From the NCBI GenBank assembly GCA_019637225.1, contig JAHBWC010000038.1, positions 1-64,000 of the forward strand: a DNA stretch of 64,000 nucleotides. Direction: 5' to 3'. The translations under genes and the position numbers were made by a program. Below the pieces are notes generated by a model that saw only the letters and a program-made list of their open reading frames with translations, was not told the origin of the DNA and made no database searches. Numbering within the stretch: the stretch's first letter is position 1; every line of letters starts with the position of its first letter. This document shows, piece after piece, positions 39,580 through 48,607 of the stretch. This DNA is from Labilithrix sp. (GTDB lineage: Bacteria > Myxococcota_A > Polyangia > Polyangiales > Polyangiaceae).

Positions 39580-40536
39580 TCAGGCGGAGCCGCTGTGGAG
39601 CTCCACGCGCTGGAGCTTCGTCGCCGCGCGCGAGGCCGTGGCCATCACCTTCGCGAGCTCGCGGAGCGCGCCGCCGAGGGGCGCCGACCGCCGCCAGGCG
39701 AGGCAGATCGTGCGACCCTGCGCGCGCCCCGCGAGCGGCCGTACGGCGAGCTGGCCGCGGCGGTTCTCGACGTCGACGGCGATGCTCGGCAGGAGCGTGA
39801 CGCCCGCGCCGGACGAGACCATCTGCACGAGCGTCGCGAGGCTCGTGGCGCGCAGATCGGTCTCGCGCGCGCGCGCCCGATGACACAAGCTGAGCGCTTG
39901 CGTGCGGAGGCAGTGGCCGTCCTCCAGCAGGAGCACCGGCTCGTCCTCGAGATCGTCGAGTGAGACCGCGCGCTTTCGCGCGAGCGGGTGCGCGCGCGGG
40001 ACGGCGGCGACGAAGGGATCCTCGACCACGCTCGCGCGCTCGAGGTCGTCGAGGCCGTCGACCAGCGCGAGCAGTCCCGCGTCGAGCGTGCCGGCGCGGA
40101 GCCCGGCGAGCAGCTCGTCGGTCTTCGCCTCGACGAGCGCGAGGCGCAAGCGCGGCCAACGCGCTGCGATCGCAGGCGTGACGAAGGGCAAGAGGTACGG
40201 CGCGACGGTGGGGATGACGCCGACGCGGAGCGTCCCGGTGAACGGATCGGCGGCCTCGGTCGCGGCCGTGACGAGATCGTCCACGGCCACCAGCACCCTC
40301 CGCGCGTGCGCGACGACCGCCTCGCCGGCGGCCGTGACGAGGACCTTGCGCTTGTCGCGCTCGAAGACGCGCACGCCGAGCAGCTCCTCGAGCTTCTGCA
40401 CCTGCGAGCTCAACGTCGGCTGGGACACGCCGCAGCGCTCGGCCGCGCGGTGGAATCCGAGCGTGTCGGCGATCGCGACGACATATTGGAGCTGCCGGAT
40501 CGAGAGGTCGTGCGCGGCGACGGCCCTGATAGTCAT
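39580..40536 (-). CDS. oxyR: Peroxide sensor/regulator OxyR
   Basis: LysR-type regulator of 318 residues: N-terminal winged HTH (RQLQYVVAIADTLGFHRAAE, QPTLSSQVQKLEELLG) and a ligand domain with the redox pair Cys209 and Cys218 in GHCLRTQALSLC, the nine-residue spacing of enterobacterial OxyR. It diverges from the oxidoreductase and peroxiredoxin genes, its likely targets. An ATAG-N7-CTAT inverted repeat overlaps its own start codon, which suggests autoregulation. Confidence 0.92.
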   Translation of the reverse strand: MTIRAVAAHDLSIRQLQYVVAIADTLGFHRAAERCGVSQPTLSSQVQKLEELLGVRVFERDKRKVLVTAAGEAVVAHARRVLVAVDDLVTAATEAADPFTGTLRVGVIPTVAPYLLPFVTPAIAARWPRLRLALVEAKTDELLAGLRAGTLDAGLLALVDGLDDLERASVVEDPFVAAVPRAHPLARKRAVSLDDLEDEPVLLLEDGHCLRTQALSLCHRARARETDLRATSLATLVQMVSSGAGVTLLPSIAVDVENRRGQLAVRPLAGRAQGRTICLAWRRSAPLGGALRELAKVMATASRAATKLQRVELHSGSA

Positions 40537-40546
40537 GCTCTATCAG
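40526..40546. promoter_or_regulatory. Putative OxyR operator
   Basis: Inverted repeat CTGATAG-N7-CTATCAG containing ATAG-N7-CTAT, one full half of the known OxyR consensus. It covers the oxyR start codon (40534-40536) and lies about 60 bp before the divergent gene. The second ATAG-N7-CTAT unit expected on the right is poorly conserved. Confidence 0.7.
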
Positions 40547-40602
40547 TGTATTCGATTATTCGTGTTTGGCGAATCAATCTCGGCGCCGTAGGTTGGGTAG
40601 CG

Positions 40603-42021
40603 ATGAACGACACGAGGACGCGAACGGTCGACGTTGCAGTGATCGGGGCCGGGACGGCCGGGCTCGCGGCGTACCGCGCTGCGCGGAAGGCGGGCAAGCG
40701 GGCCCTGCTCATCGAGGCGGGCGCCTACGGAACGACGTGCGCGCGGGTCGGCTGCATGCCGAGCAAGCTCCTCATCGCGGCGGCGGAGGCGGCGCACCAC
40801 GCGACGCACGCCCGGCCGTTCGGCGTGAGCGCGACCGTCGCGATCGACGGTCGCGCGGTGATGGATCGCGTGAGGAGCGAGCGCGACCGCTTCGTCGGCT
40901 TCGTGATCGAGAGCGTCGACAACATCCCGCCGGAGCACCGCCTGACCGGGCGCGCGCGCTTCACGGGGCCGGACGCCCTCGACGTCGACGGCACGCGGGT
41001 CGAGGCGCCTTCGATCGTGATCGCGACCGGCTCGTCGCCGTTCATTCCGCCCGTGTTCGACGCGATCCGCGATCGGCTCATCGTCAACGACGACGTCTTC
41101 GCCTGGGAAGATCTCCCGCGGTCGGTCGCCGTCTTCGGCGCCGGCGTCATCGGCCTCGAGCTGGGTCAGGCGCTGCATCGCCTGGGCGTGCGCGTGCGCG
41201 TGTTCGGTCGGAGCGGCACGGTAGGGCCGCTCGGGGACCCGGTCGTGAAGGAGGCCGCCGCGGCGGCGCTGCGGGCCGAGCTCGACGTCGACTTCGACGC
41301 GAAGGTGCGCGCGGTCGAGCCCGAGGGCAAGACGGGCGTGGCCGTGCGCTTCGCGGACGCCGACGGGAACGAGCGCGTCGAGCACTTCGAGGCCGCGCTC
41401 ATCGCGGCCGGCCGCCGCCCGAACCTGTTCGACCTCGGCGTGGAGCGCGCGGGGATCGGGCCGGACGCGACCATCGACCGCGAGACCTTGCGGTGGGGCG
41501 ACACGCACGTGTTCGTCGCGGGCGACGCCAACGACGACGCTCCGCTCCTCCACGAAGCGGCCGACGAGGGGACCATCGCCGGCGACAACGCCGCGCGCTT
41601 TCCGGACGTGCGCACGGGCAAGCGCCGCACGCCGCTCGCGATCGCGTTCACCGAGCCTGCGCTCGCGGTGGTCGCCGGCGGGTTCCGCGCCGTCTCGGAG
41701 CGCGGACCGTTCGTCGTGGGGCAGGTCGACTTCGGCGATCAAGGGCGGAGCCGCATCATGCTGCAGAACAAGGGCGTCGCGCGGCTGTACGCGGATCCGC
41801 GCTCGCGGCGCTTCCTCGGCGCGGAGATCGCCGGGCCGCGCGCCGAGCACCTCGCCCACCTGCTCGCCTGGGCCCATCAGGCCGAGCTGACGATCGACCA
41901 GATGCTCGCGATGCCCTTCTACCACCCGGTGGTGGAGGAGGGCCTCCGCACCGCGCTCCGCGACGTCGCCGCGAAGCTCGACGCGGAGACGACCAGCGCC
42001 GGCGCCAAGACCGGCGCGTGA
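40603..42021 (+). CDS. Pyridine nucleotide-disulfide oxidoreductase (dihydrolipoyl dehydrogenase-like)
   Basis: FAD flavoprotein of 472 residues: FAD motif VIGAGTAG (13-20), redox disulfide Cys46/Cys51 (TTCARVGCMPSK, a CxxxxC site), NAD(P) motif VFGAGVIG, second FAD motif VFVAGDAN, and a C-terminal dimer domain with YHPVVEE. It is more like dihydrolipoyl dehydrogenases than glutathione reductases, but sits with oxyR and a peroxiredoxin-glutaredoxin fusion, so it may reduce that peroxidase through a thiol carrier. The ATG at 40603 was chosen by family fit. Confidence 0.9.
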   Translation: MNDTRTRTVDVAVIGAGTAGLAAYRAARKAGKRALLIEAGAYGTTCARVGCMPSKLLIAAAEAAHHATHARPFGVSATVAIDGRAVMDRVRSERDRFVGFVIESVDNIPPEHRLTGRARFTGPDALDVDGTRVEAPSIVIATGSSPFIPPVFDAIRDRLIVNDDVFAWEDLPRSVAVFGAGVIGLELGQALHRLGVRVRVFGRSGTVGPLGDPVVKEAAAAALRAELDVDFDAKVRAVEPEGKTGVAVRFADADGNERVEHFEAALIAAGRRPNLFDLGVERAGIGPDATIDRETLRWGDTHVFVAGDANDDAPLLHEAADEGTIAGDNAARFPDVRTGKRRTPLAIAFTEPALAVVAGGFRAVSERGPFVVGQVDFGDQGRSRIMLQNKGVARLYADPRSRRFLGAEIAGPRAEHLAHLLAWAHQAELTIDQMLAMPFYHPVVEEGLRTALRDVAAKLDAETTSAGAKTGA

Positions 42022-42082
42022 ACGGCAGGCGCCGGCGCGAGGCCCGGCACCCGAACCAGGAAAGAGAGAAGAGGAGAGTCAG

Positions 42083-42805
42083 ATGAAGAACATGGAAGGT
42101 CAGCGGGTCCCCGACGTCACGTTCCGCACGCGCGAGGGCGCGGCGTGGAAGGACGTCACCACGAAGGAGCTCTTCGGCGGCAAGAAGGTCGTCGTCTTCG
42201 CGCTGCCGGGAGCGTTCACGCCGACGTGCTCGTCGGCCCACGTCCCGCGCTACAACGAGCTCGCGCCCGCGCTCGCCGAGCGCGGCGTCGACTCGGTCGT
42301 GTGCATCTCCGTCAACGACGGCTTCGTCATGGAGGAGTGGGGCAAGGCGCAGCACGCCGACAAGGTCGTGTTCATCCCCGACGGCAACGCCGAGTTCACC
42401 CAGGGGATGGGCATGCTCGTCGACAAGCGCAACCTCGGCTTCGGGCAGCGCTCGTGGCGCTACTCGATGCTCGTCGAGGACGGCGTCGTGAAGAAGATGT
42501 TCGTCGAGCCGGAGGTCGAGGGCGATCCCTTCACGGTCTCCGACGCCGACACGATGTTGAAGCACCTCGATCCGAGCGCGAGACCGCCGGCGGACGTGCT
42601 CATGATCGGACGCGAGGGCTGCGCGCACTGCGCGCGCGCGAAGAAGCTCCTCGAGGAGAAGGGGCTGCCCTTCGACGAGGTCAAGGCGACGCCGCGGAAC
42701 CTCCGCGCCGCGACGGGCAAGACCTCGACGCCGCAGATCTTCATCGACGGCAAGTACATCGGCGGCGCCGACGAGCTCGAGAAGCACTTCGCGCAGGCGA
42801 AGTGA
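42083..42805 (+). CDS. Peroxiredoxin-glutaredoxin fusion
   Basis: Hybrid peroxidase of 240 residues. The N-terminal Prx5-type domain has the peroxidatic Cys49 (ALPGAFTPTCSSAHVP); the C-terminal glutaredoxin domain has CAHC (180-183) and TPQIFIDGKYIGG. The fusion lets electrons pass from glutathione to peroxide within one chain, as known for the hybrid Prx/Grx of Haemophilus and Neisseria. It follows the oxidoreductase by 61 bp with AAAGAGAG as ribosome site, and is presumably OxyR-controlled. Confidence 0.93.
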   Translation: MKNMEGQRVPDVTFRTREGAAWKDVTTKELFGGKKVVVFALPGAFTPTCSSAHVPRYNELAPALAERGVDSVVCISVNDGFVMEEWGKAQHADKVVFIPDGNAEFTQGMGMLVDKRNLGFGQRSWRYSMLVEDGVVKKMFVEPEVEGDPFTVSDADTMLKHLDPSARPPADVLMIGREGCAHCARAKKLLEEKGLPFDEVKATPRNLRAATGKTSTPQIFIDGKYIGGADELEKHFAQAK

Positions 42806-42812
42806 CGATCGC

Positions 42813-45800
42813 TCAGGGGCGCGCGCGACGGCGGCGCACGAGGACCCCGGCGGCGGCGACGAGCCCGACGCTCGCGAGCAGGGCGCCGTCGGGGCCGCCG
42901 AGGCCGCGCCGGCTCTCGACGCGGCAGGCGCAGCCGCCGCCGACGTCGAAGCGCTCGTCGACCGCCTCCTCGTCGAGCGGGCACTCGAGCGGCTTCGACG
43001 CGCGCTGCGCGGTACCCTGGTCGAGCCTGGTGGCGTAGTTGCCGGTGTTGGCGTTGTCGTGGTGGAAGGACTCCCACTGGACCGCGCCGTTCGCGGTGCC
43101 CTTCGTGTGCCAGGCGAAGAGCCAGCCGTCGCGCGTGCCGACGACGACCTCGAGGCTCTTCTGCGAGTCGCCGTCGATGTCGCCGACCGCGGCGGTGGCC
43201 GCGATCCAGCCGTTGGTGAACTTGGGGAAGCCTTCGGCCTCGCGGCCGCAGCCGTCGGCCGCGTGGAGGAAGTAGCCGCCGGTGCCGGTGATGATCTCGG
43301 GGTACTCGTCGCCGCTCACGTCGGCGATCGCGTGGTTGACGAGGAACGTGTAGTCCTCGACGAGCAGCGGCATGCCGGGGAGCATCTTCCCGGTCTTGCC
43401 GCTCCAGGCGGCGATGAGCTGCTGCGCGCGCTCGGCGCGGGTGCCGCCGCCGGCGAGCGCGCCCGCGAGGCTTAAGGATCCGCCGGACGCGACGACGTCG
43501 GGGACGCCGTCCTGGTCGAGATCGCCGACCGACGGCTGGCTGAAGAGCGGGAACATGACGTCGGGCGTGAACGCCTTCGAGCGCTCGCCGAAGATGCTGG
43601 TCGCGTCGAGGCCCTTCTGCTCGACCCCGTCCTCGTTCGTCACGACGGGCAGTCGGTTCGGCGGCTCCTCGAAGCGCTCCTGTGCGCCGGGATCGGCCTT
43701 CATGACGAGCGGGCGCGAGCCGTTGCCCTGGATGACGATCTCGGGGAGACCGTCGCCGTCGAAGTCCGCGACCGCCTGGGACGCGACCATGCCCTCGGCG
43801 ACGACGGGGAAGAGCTTGAGGCTCGCCATCGTCATCGGCCAGTTCGGCAGGTACACGCTCGGCGCGGCGTTGCCGCGGCCGTCGACGACGAAGACGGGAC
43901 CGGCCGCGCCGCCGCCGCCGATCTGCTGGTTCGAGCCGCTGATGATCTCGGGGATGCCGTCGCCGTTGAGATCGGCCACGGTCGGCGTCGCCATGATGCG
44001 GCTCGGCGTGTCGGACTTCGGCGAGACGAGCGCGACCGGGAAGCCCTCGAGCACCGACGCGTCCGCCTTGAACACCCAGATCTTGCCGTCGAAGCCGCCG
44101 ATGACGATCTCCGGCTTTCCGTCCTTGTTCATGTCGACGACGACCGGCGCGCTGTACGTGCCGCGGGCGTAGCCGCGCTTGAGGTCCATGCACGTCTCGG
44201 GCTGCGGGGCCTTCGGATCGTGCGGGCACGACGGGACGAGCGGGAGGCGCTTGGGCCAGCCCGGCAGGTCGCGGCCCGCGCTGTCGATGACGTAGACGCT
44301 GCCGGCCCACGACGTGAAGACGATCTCCGGCTTGCCGTCGCCGTCGAGGTCGGCGATCGCCGGCGCCGCCATCAGCGACTCGCGCGCGATCGCCGGATCG
44401 ACGCCGCCCTGCGCGCCCGCCACGTAGGCCGGCGCGGCGAGGTAGCTCGGCACGGTGGGCTCGCCGAGGTCCTTCGCGAAGCCGTCGATCGGCCGCGTGA
44501 GGTACGGGAAGCCGGGCAGCTCGGCGGGCGCGCCGGTCTTCATCGAGTACACGTGCACCTTGCCCGAGCTGTCCGGGGCGACGATGTCGCGGACGCCGTC
44601 GCCGTCGATGTCCGCGAGCTTCGGGCTCGCCTCGGCCGAGGCGCCGAGCGCGATCGGGAAGCCGGGGAGGAGATCCTTGTCGAGCCCGTTCTTCTCGTTC
44701 GTGACGGAGACGACGCGCCGCGCCTCGCCGGGGACGTCGAACGCGTCGTAGTGCGCGACCGCGCGTACGCGGATCGAGATCGAGCGATCGTTCTCGCCGA
44801 GCGCCGAGTCGGGATCGCGCGGGTGCGCCGTGTCGATCTGCGCCGGATCGAGCTGCGCGAGCGGGACGACGCCGCCGCTGACGGTCGCGGCGGGGATGTT
44901 CGTCAGCGGCGCGACGACGTCGCGGTAGTCGGACTCGGCGGGCTGCACGCCGGGCGCCCACTGCACCTTGAAGTCGTACGACTTGGCGCGCGACGCGGCG
45001 ACGCGGCCCATGATCTGGATGGGGCCGCCGGAGCGATCGGCGTGGATCGGCGCGAACCACTCGGGCGAGACGATGTCGACCTCGGGCGGGATGCGGCGCG
45101 CCTTGACCGCCTCGACGAGGCGGAGCGCGTTCGAGCGGCCGTACCCGAACCGCTGATCGAAGCCCGCGTGCGAGTAGTAGTACTTCGGCGACTCGGGGAC
45201 GCGCGACTCGGCGACGTCGATGTCGTCGGCCTCCATCTTGAAGAGCTGGATCGCCTCCTCCGCGGTGAGCGTGATCCCCTCGGCCGCGGCCATCGAGTAG
45301 AGCAGCCCGGCGATGCCGGAGCCCCGGCCGGTCGCCTCGCTCGAGCAGCTCGTGCCGCTCACGCTGAGCGAGAGGTGCCCGCCGTAGTTCGAGCAGGTGT
45401 CGAACGCCACGAAGGTCGTCGCCTGGCTCGGGTTGCCCTCGTTGTAGCGGATCGAGTGGACGGTGAGGACGTGGTTGGCCGTGGCGGGCATGTTGTGGTG
45501 GCGGGCGTTCTCGTCCGCCATGCTCGCCACGATGATGAGGCCCTTGTTGTACGCGTAGTCGATCGCGGCCTTGGAGAACGCCGACTGGTTGACGGTGCCG
45601 AGCGCCTCCTGAACGACCTTCGCGCCGATGTCGGCGGCGTAGATGACCGCCTTGGCGAAGTCGTTGGCGTCGCCGATGAAGCTGTCGCCGACGCGGAGGG
45701 GGATGAAGGTGCAGCCCGGGCAGACGCCCGGCTCGCCCTCGCCGTTGTTCGCCTCGGCGGCGCTGTCGCGCGCCTCGCCGGTGCCGTGGCCGTAGCGCGT

Positions 45801-46505
45801 GTCGTCGTAGGCGTCGTTGTCGTTCTTGAAGAAGTCCCAGCCGCAGATGTCGTCGGTGTAGCCGTTGGCGTCGTCGTCGACGCCGTCGGAGAACATCAGG
45901 ATGATGTCGCCGGGATCGAGGATGCAGTTGCGGTTGAGATCTCCCTTGATGCGATCGCCGCCGGGCTTGGTCTTGTCGTGTCCCTTGAAGCACGGCTCGC
46001 CGGTGACCACGGGCGAGACGCGCGGATCGTCGCGGTAGTCGGCGACCGTGAACACGCCGTCGCCGTTGCAGTCGTAGCCGGCGAGCGGACCGGAGCCGCC
46101 GCACGCGGTGTCGTCCGCCATGCGCGGCTTCGCCTCGTCGCGCTTCAGCTCGCCGAGGTTCAGGGCGGCCTTGTTCACGAGGTCGGCCGCGTCCCACTCG
46201 ATGCCCGAGTCGATGACGGCGATCTTCACGTCGGGTCGGCCGATCGTGTGCGTCCACGCGCGGTCGATGCTCATGCCGGCGGCGCCGAGCTTCTGATCGA
46301 AGGCATCGATCGGCCCGGCGGTGGGCGCGCGCTCGGGGAAATACGAGATGTAGTTCCAGCGGGCGTTGAAGTCGTTCGGCCAGTTCGCCTTGTCCTTCAT
46401 GTCCGCGCCGGGCGCGGGCGGCCACGCGGCGTGCGCGCGCACGGCGAACGTCGCCACGAGGGCGAGGCAGCAGAGGGACAAGGCCCGAACGAAGGGGGAC
46501 TTCAT
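42813..46505 (-). CDS. Secreted subtilase (S8) with FG-GAP-like repeats and MYXO-CTERM-like tail
   Basis: Protein of 1230 residues with a signal peptide (VRALSLCCLALVATFAVRAHA). Catalytic residues: Asp99 (IAVIDSGIEW), His240 (RYGHGTG), Ser386 (VSGTSCSSEATG); the Ser box deviates from the usual GTSMAxP. From about 620 on, calcium-type loops such as DIDGDGVRDI, DLDGDGKPEI, DMNKDGKPEI, DLNGDGIPEI and DFDGDGLPEI form a beta-propeller of FG-GAP type. The C-terminus has a Cys pair (GGCACR), then a hydrophobic helix and RRRRARP, the layout of MYXO-CTERM sorting signals. It ends 7 bp from the convergent peroxiredoxin gene. Confidence 0.9.
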   Translation of the reverse strand: MKSPFVRALSLCCLALVATFAVRAHAAWPPAPGADMKDKANWPNDFNARWNYISYFPERAPTAGPIDAFDQKLGAAGMSIDRAWTHTIGRPDVKIAVIDSGIEWDAADLVNKAALNLGELKRDEAKPRMADDTACGGSGPLAGYDCNGDGVFTVADYRDDPRVSPVVTGEPCFKGHDKTKPGGDRIKGDLNRNCILDPGDIILMFSDGVDDDANGYTDDICGWDFFKNDNDAYDDTRYGHGTGEARDSAAEANNGEGEPGVCPGCTFIPLRVGDSFIGDANDFAKAVIYAADIGAKVVQEALGTVNQSAFSKAAIDYAYNKGLIIVASMADENARHHNMPATANHVLTVHSIRYNEGNPSQATTFVAFDTCSNYGGHLSLSVSGTSCSSEATGRGSGIAGLLYSMAAAEGITLTAEEAIQLFKMEADDIDVAESRVPESPKYYYSHAGFDQRFGYGRSNALRLVEAVKARRIPPEVDIVSPEWFAPIHADRSGGPIQIMGRVAASRAKSYDFKVQWAPGVQPAESDYRDVVAPLTNIPAATVSGGVVPLAQLDPAQIDTAHPRDPDSALGENDRSISIRVRAVAHYDAFDVPGEARRVVSVTNEKNGLDKDLLPGFPIALGASAEASPKLADIDGDGVRDIVAPDSSGKVHVYSMKTGAPAELPGFPYLTRPIDGFAKDLGEPTVPSYLAAPAYVAGAQGGVDPAIARESLMAAPAIADLDGDGKPEIVFTSWAGSVYVIDSAGRDLPGWPKRLPLVPSCPHDPKAPQPETCMDLKRGYARGTYSAPVVVDMNKDGKPEIVIGGFDGKIWVFKADASVLEGFPVALVSPKSDTPSRIMATPTVADLNGDGIPEIISGSNQQIGGGGAAGPVFVVDGRGNAAPSVYLPNWPMTMASLKLFPVVAEGMVASQAVADFDGDGLPEIVIQGNGSRPLVMKADPGAQERFEEPPNRLPVVTNEDGVEQKGLDATSIFGERSKAFTPDVMFPLFSQPSVGDLDQDGVPDVVASGGSLSLAGALAGGGTRAERAQQLIAAWSGKTGKMLPGMPLLVEDYTFLVNHAIADVSGDEYPEIITGTGGYFLHAADGCGREAEGFPKFTNGWIAATAAVGDIDGDSQKSLEVVVGTRDGWLFAWHTKGTANGAVQWESFHHDNANTGNYATRLDQGTAQRASKPLECPLDEEAVDERFDVGGGCACRVESRRGLGGPDGALLASVGLVAAAGVLVRRRRARP

Positions 46506-46624
46506 GGCGGCGGCAGGCTAACACGGCCTGCCCCGCCGGCGCCCCGCACGGGCCCGGTTCGGAGACGCGGATGATCCTCGGGAGGCGCCGCGGCGAAGAC
46601 GAAATGCCGCGGTGCTCCGCGCCG

Positions 46625-47248
46625 TCAGTACTCGCCGAAGAGGTCCTGGATGCGCGACTCGAGGGCGGTCGCGATCTTGTAGAGCGACGAGATCGACGCG
46701 CTCGACTCGGCGCGCTCGATTTGAGAAAGGAGCGAGACGCTCAGGTTCGTGCGCCGCGACATCTGCTTCAGCGTGAGATCCTTCTCCTTGCGGAGGTTTC
46801 GGATCGTGTCGCCGATCACCTTGTGGAGCTTCTCCTCGGGCGTGCGCGCGAGCCCCTTCTTGCGCATCACGCGGTCGAGGACCTCGCGGAACTCGTCCAC
46901 GTTGAACGGCTTCTTGATGTAGTCGACGGCGTCGAGCTTCATCGACGCCACGGCCGTCTCGAGGTTCGGGTAGCCGGTGAAGATGACGACGGCGACGTCG
47001 CTGTCGATCTTGCGGATCTTCTTCAGCGCCTCGATGCCGTCGAGCTTCGGCATCATCAGGTCGAGGATGATGAGGTGGTAGCCGCCGTTCTTCACCTCGT
47101 CTTCGATCGTCGTCGGATCGCTCATCGTCTTGACGGCGTATCCATCGCGCTCGAGCAGCGTCTGCATGTACTCGCAGATGGCGCGATCGTCGTCGACGAT
47201 GAGGATCTTCACGGCGGGCAGCTGGAGCTCTGAGGGCTGTGCGGTCAT
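46625..47248 (-). CDS. Response regulator with receiver and XRE-type HTH output
   Basis: Protein of 207 residues: receiver domain (ILIVDDDRAICEYM, phospho-acceptor Asp63 in DLMMPK, Thr/Lys switch residues in VIFTGYPN and YIKKPF), then a Cro/C1 helix-turn-helix (LTLKQMSRRTNLSVSLLSQI) and a short tail. A receiver fused to a Cro-like domain is unusual outside the deltaproteobacterial and myxobacterial groups. No histidine kinase is next to it, so it is an orphan. Confidence 0.9.
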   Translation of the reverse strand: MTAQPSELQLPAVKILIVDDDRAICEYMQTLLERDGYAVKTMSDPTTIEDEVKNGGYHLIILDLMMPKLDGIEALKKIRKIDSDVAVVIFTGYPNLETAVASMKLDAVDYIKKPFNVDEFREVLDRVMRKKGLARTPEEKLHKVIGDTIRNLRKEKDLTLKQMSRRTNLSVSLLSQIERAESSASISSLYKIATALESRIQDLFGEY

Positions 47249-47547
47249 CGCGTCTCCGTTGAGGCGTGGTGAAAGGTCGCGGCGGTGCGCTCGGTCTGGA
47301 TGTCGGAGGCGGTGAGCGCCAAAGCGCGCTCCGACCTCCTGCCGTTACAGTGTAGCTTGACAGAGATCCGCTGAGAGTGAAGGGAAGAGGTCACGGCTGA
47401 CCGGAAAAAGGTAGGAGTCATGCACGGTTGGATGATTCCGCCGAAGGCGGAATGGTCGTTCGCGTCGAATCGCGTTGACGCGGGTGCCGCGCCCGCCCTA
47501 TCTAGCTTCCCCCTCGACATCACTCGTTCGCGAGTGACGGCGAGCCT
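47249..47547. other. Intergenic region between response regulator and tRNA-Pro
   Basis: About 300 bp with no gene. It contains the small hairpin ATTCCGCC-GAA-GGCGGAAT (47435-47453) with no T-run. The promoter of the response regulator and that of the tRNA should lie here. Confidence 0.45.
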
Positions 47548-47621
47548 CGGGGCGTAGCGCAGCCTGGTAGCGCACCTGGTTCGGGACCAGGGAGTCGGAG
47601 GTTCAAATCCTCTCGCCCCGA
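47548..47621 (+). tRNA. tRNA-Pro (anticodon CGG)
   Basis: Complete 74-base cloverleaf: acceptor CGGGGCG/CGCCCCG with discriminator A, anticodon arm CCTGG-TTCGGGA-CCAGG (anticodon CGG), T-arm GGAGG-TTCAAAT-CCTCT. CCA not encoded. Confidence 0.96.
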
Positions 47622-47626
47622 CTGTT

Positions 47627-47650
47627 GGCCTTCGCGGTAACGCGAAGGCC
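47627..47650 (+). terminator. Hairpin after tRNA-Pro
   Basis: Perfect 10-bp stem GGCCTTCGCG (47627-47636), loop GTAA, CGCGAAGGCC (47641-47650), six bases after the tRNA. No T-run follows, so it may act in 3'-end processing rather than classical termination. Confidence 0.7.
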
Positions 47651-47771
47651 GTGTCGTATCCGAAGGCCGCGTCTCGCTCCGCCGGGCGGAGCGCGCGGCC
47701 GTGCTCAGCCGCCGGCTCGGCGAGCGAGGCGAAGCTGCCGTGTCGGCTTGGTCGCGCCGACTGCGAGGCGC

Positions 47772-48527
47772 TCAGCGGGAGATCTCGACGCGCTCGATCC
47801 GGACCGGCTCGACGGGGCGATCGTCGGACCCCTTCGTCACGCGGGCGATCTCGTGGACGACCGAGACGGGCGAGCACTCGCCGAAGATGGTGTAGTTGCC
47901 GTCGAGCTGCCGCGTGGCCGCGTCGGTGATGAAGAACTGCGAGCCGTTCGTGTTCTTCCCGCGGTTGGCCATGCAGAGCAGACCGGCACGATCGTGGGTC
48001 GCGCCCGGCCAGATCTCGTCGACGACCTCGTAGCCCGGTCCGCCCATGCCGTTGCCGAGCGGATCGCCGCCCTGGATCATGAAGCCCTTGATGATGCGGT
48101 GGAACGTCGTGCCGTCGTAAAACGGCCTCTTCACCCAGCGGTCGTCGGACGCGCGGAAGGGGCGCGTGCCTCGCGCGAGCCCGACGAAGCTCGCGACCGT
48201 CGCCGGCGCCTTGTCGTCGAAGAGCTTGCAGCGCAGCACGCCGTGGCTCGTCGTGATCGTCGCCGTCAAGGGACCGCTGCCGTCGAGCCCGGCCGTGGCG
48301 TCTTCGAGCGAGAACTTGCCGCCGGTCGGATCGCGCCCGTCAGGCGAGTCGACCGCGATTTCGGCGACCGGCGGCGCGGGCGGCGGGCGCTCGGCGGCGG
48401 CGGGCGCCGGCGACGGAGGCGGCGCCGGCGGCTCGGGCTCGACGGTCGGAAGGCCGGGGGGCTTGTCGAGGCAGCCCACGAGCAGCGCCGAGCCGAGCAC
48501 GAGGGAAGCGAAGCGGAGCGCGAGCAT
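47772..48527 (-). CDS. Cyclophilin-type peptidyl-prolyl isomerase lipoprotein
   Basis: Lipoprotein of 251 residues (SLVLGSALLVGC), a Pro-rich linker to about residue 65, then a cyclophilin domain: YDGTTFHRIIKGFMIQGGDP, ANRGKNTNGSQFFIT and the closing FGECSPVSVVHEIARV. The FHR and GSQFFI residues are the catalytic core. Its place is in the envelope, as a folding helper. Confidence 0.92.
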   Translation of the reverse strand: MLALRFASLVLGSALLVGCLDKPPGLPTVEPEPPAPPPSPAPAAAERPPPAPPVAEIAVDSPDGRDPTGGKFSLEDATAGLDGSGPLTATITTSHGVLRCKLFDDKAPATVASFVGLARGTRPFRASDDRWVKRPFYDGTTFHRIIKGFMIQGGDPLGNGMGGPGYEVVDEIWPGATHDRAGLLCMANRGKNTNGSQFFITDAATRQLDGNYTIFGECSPVSVVHEIARVTKGSDDRPVEPVRIERVEISR

Positions 48528-48607
48528 GGCGCCATCCTACCTCGCTCCGGCGTGCCTGCGCGTCTCGCGGCGCGTCGGATGCTCGGGATTGCCGTCGCCG
48601 CGTCGAG

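Noticed and set aside
47627..47650. Second attachment site at tRNA-Pro
   Set aside because: No integrase and no repeat of the tRNA-Pro 3' end was seen elsewhere in the window; the feature is only a hairpin.
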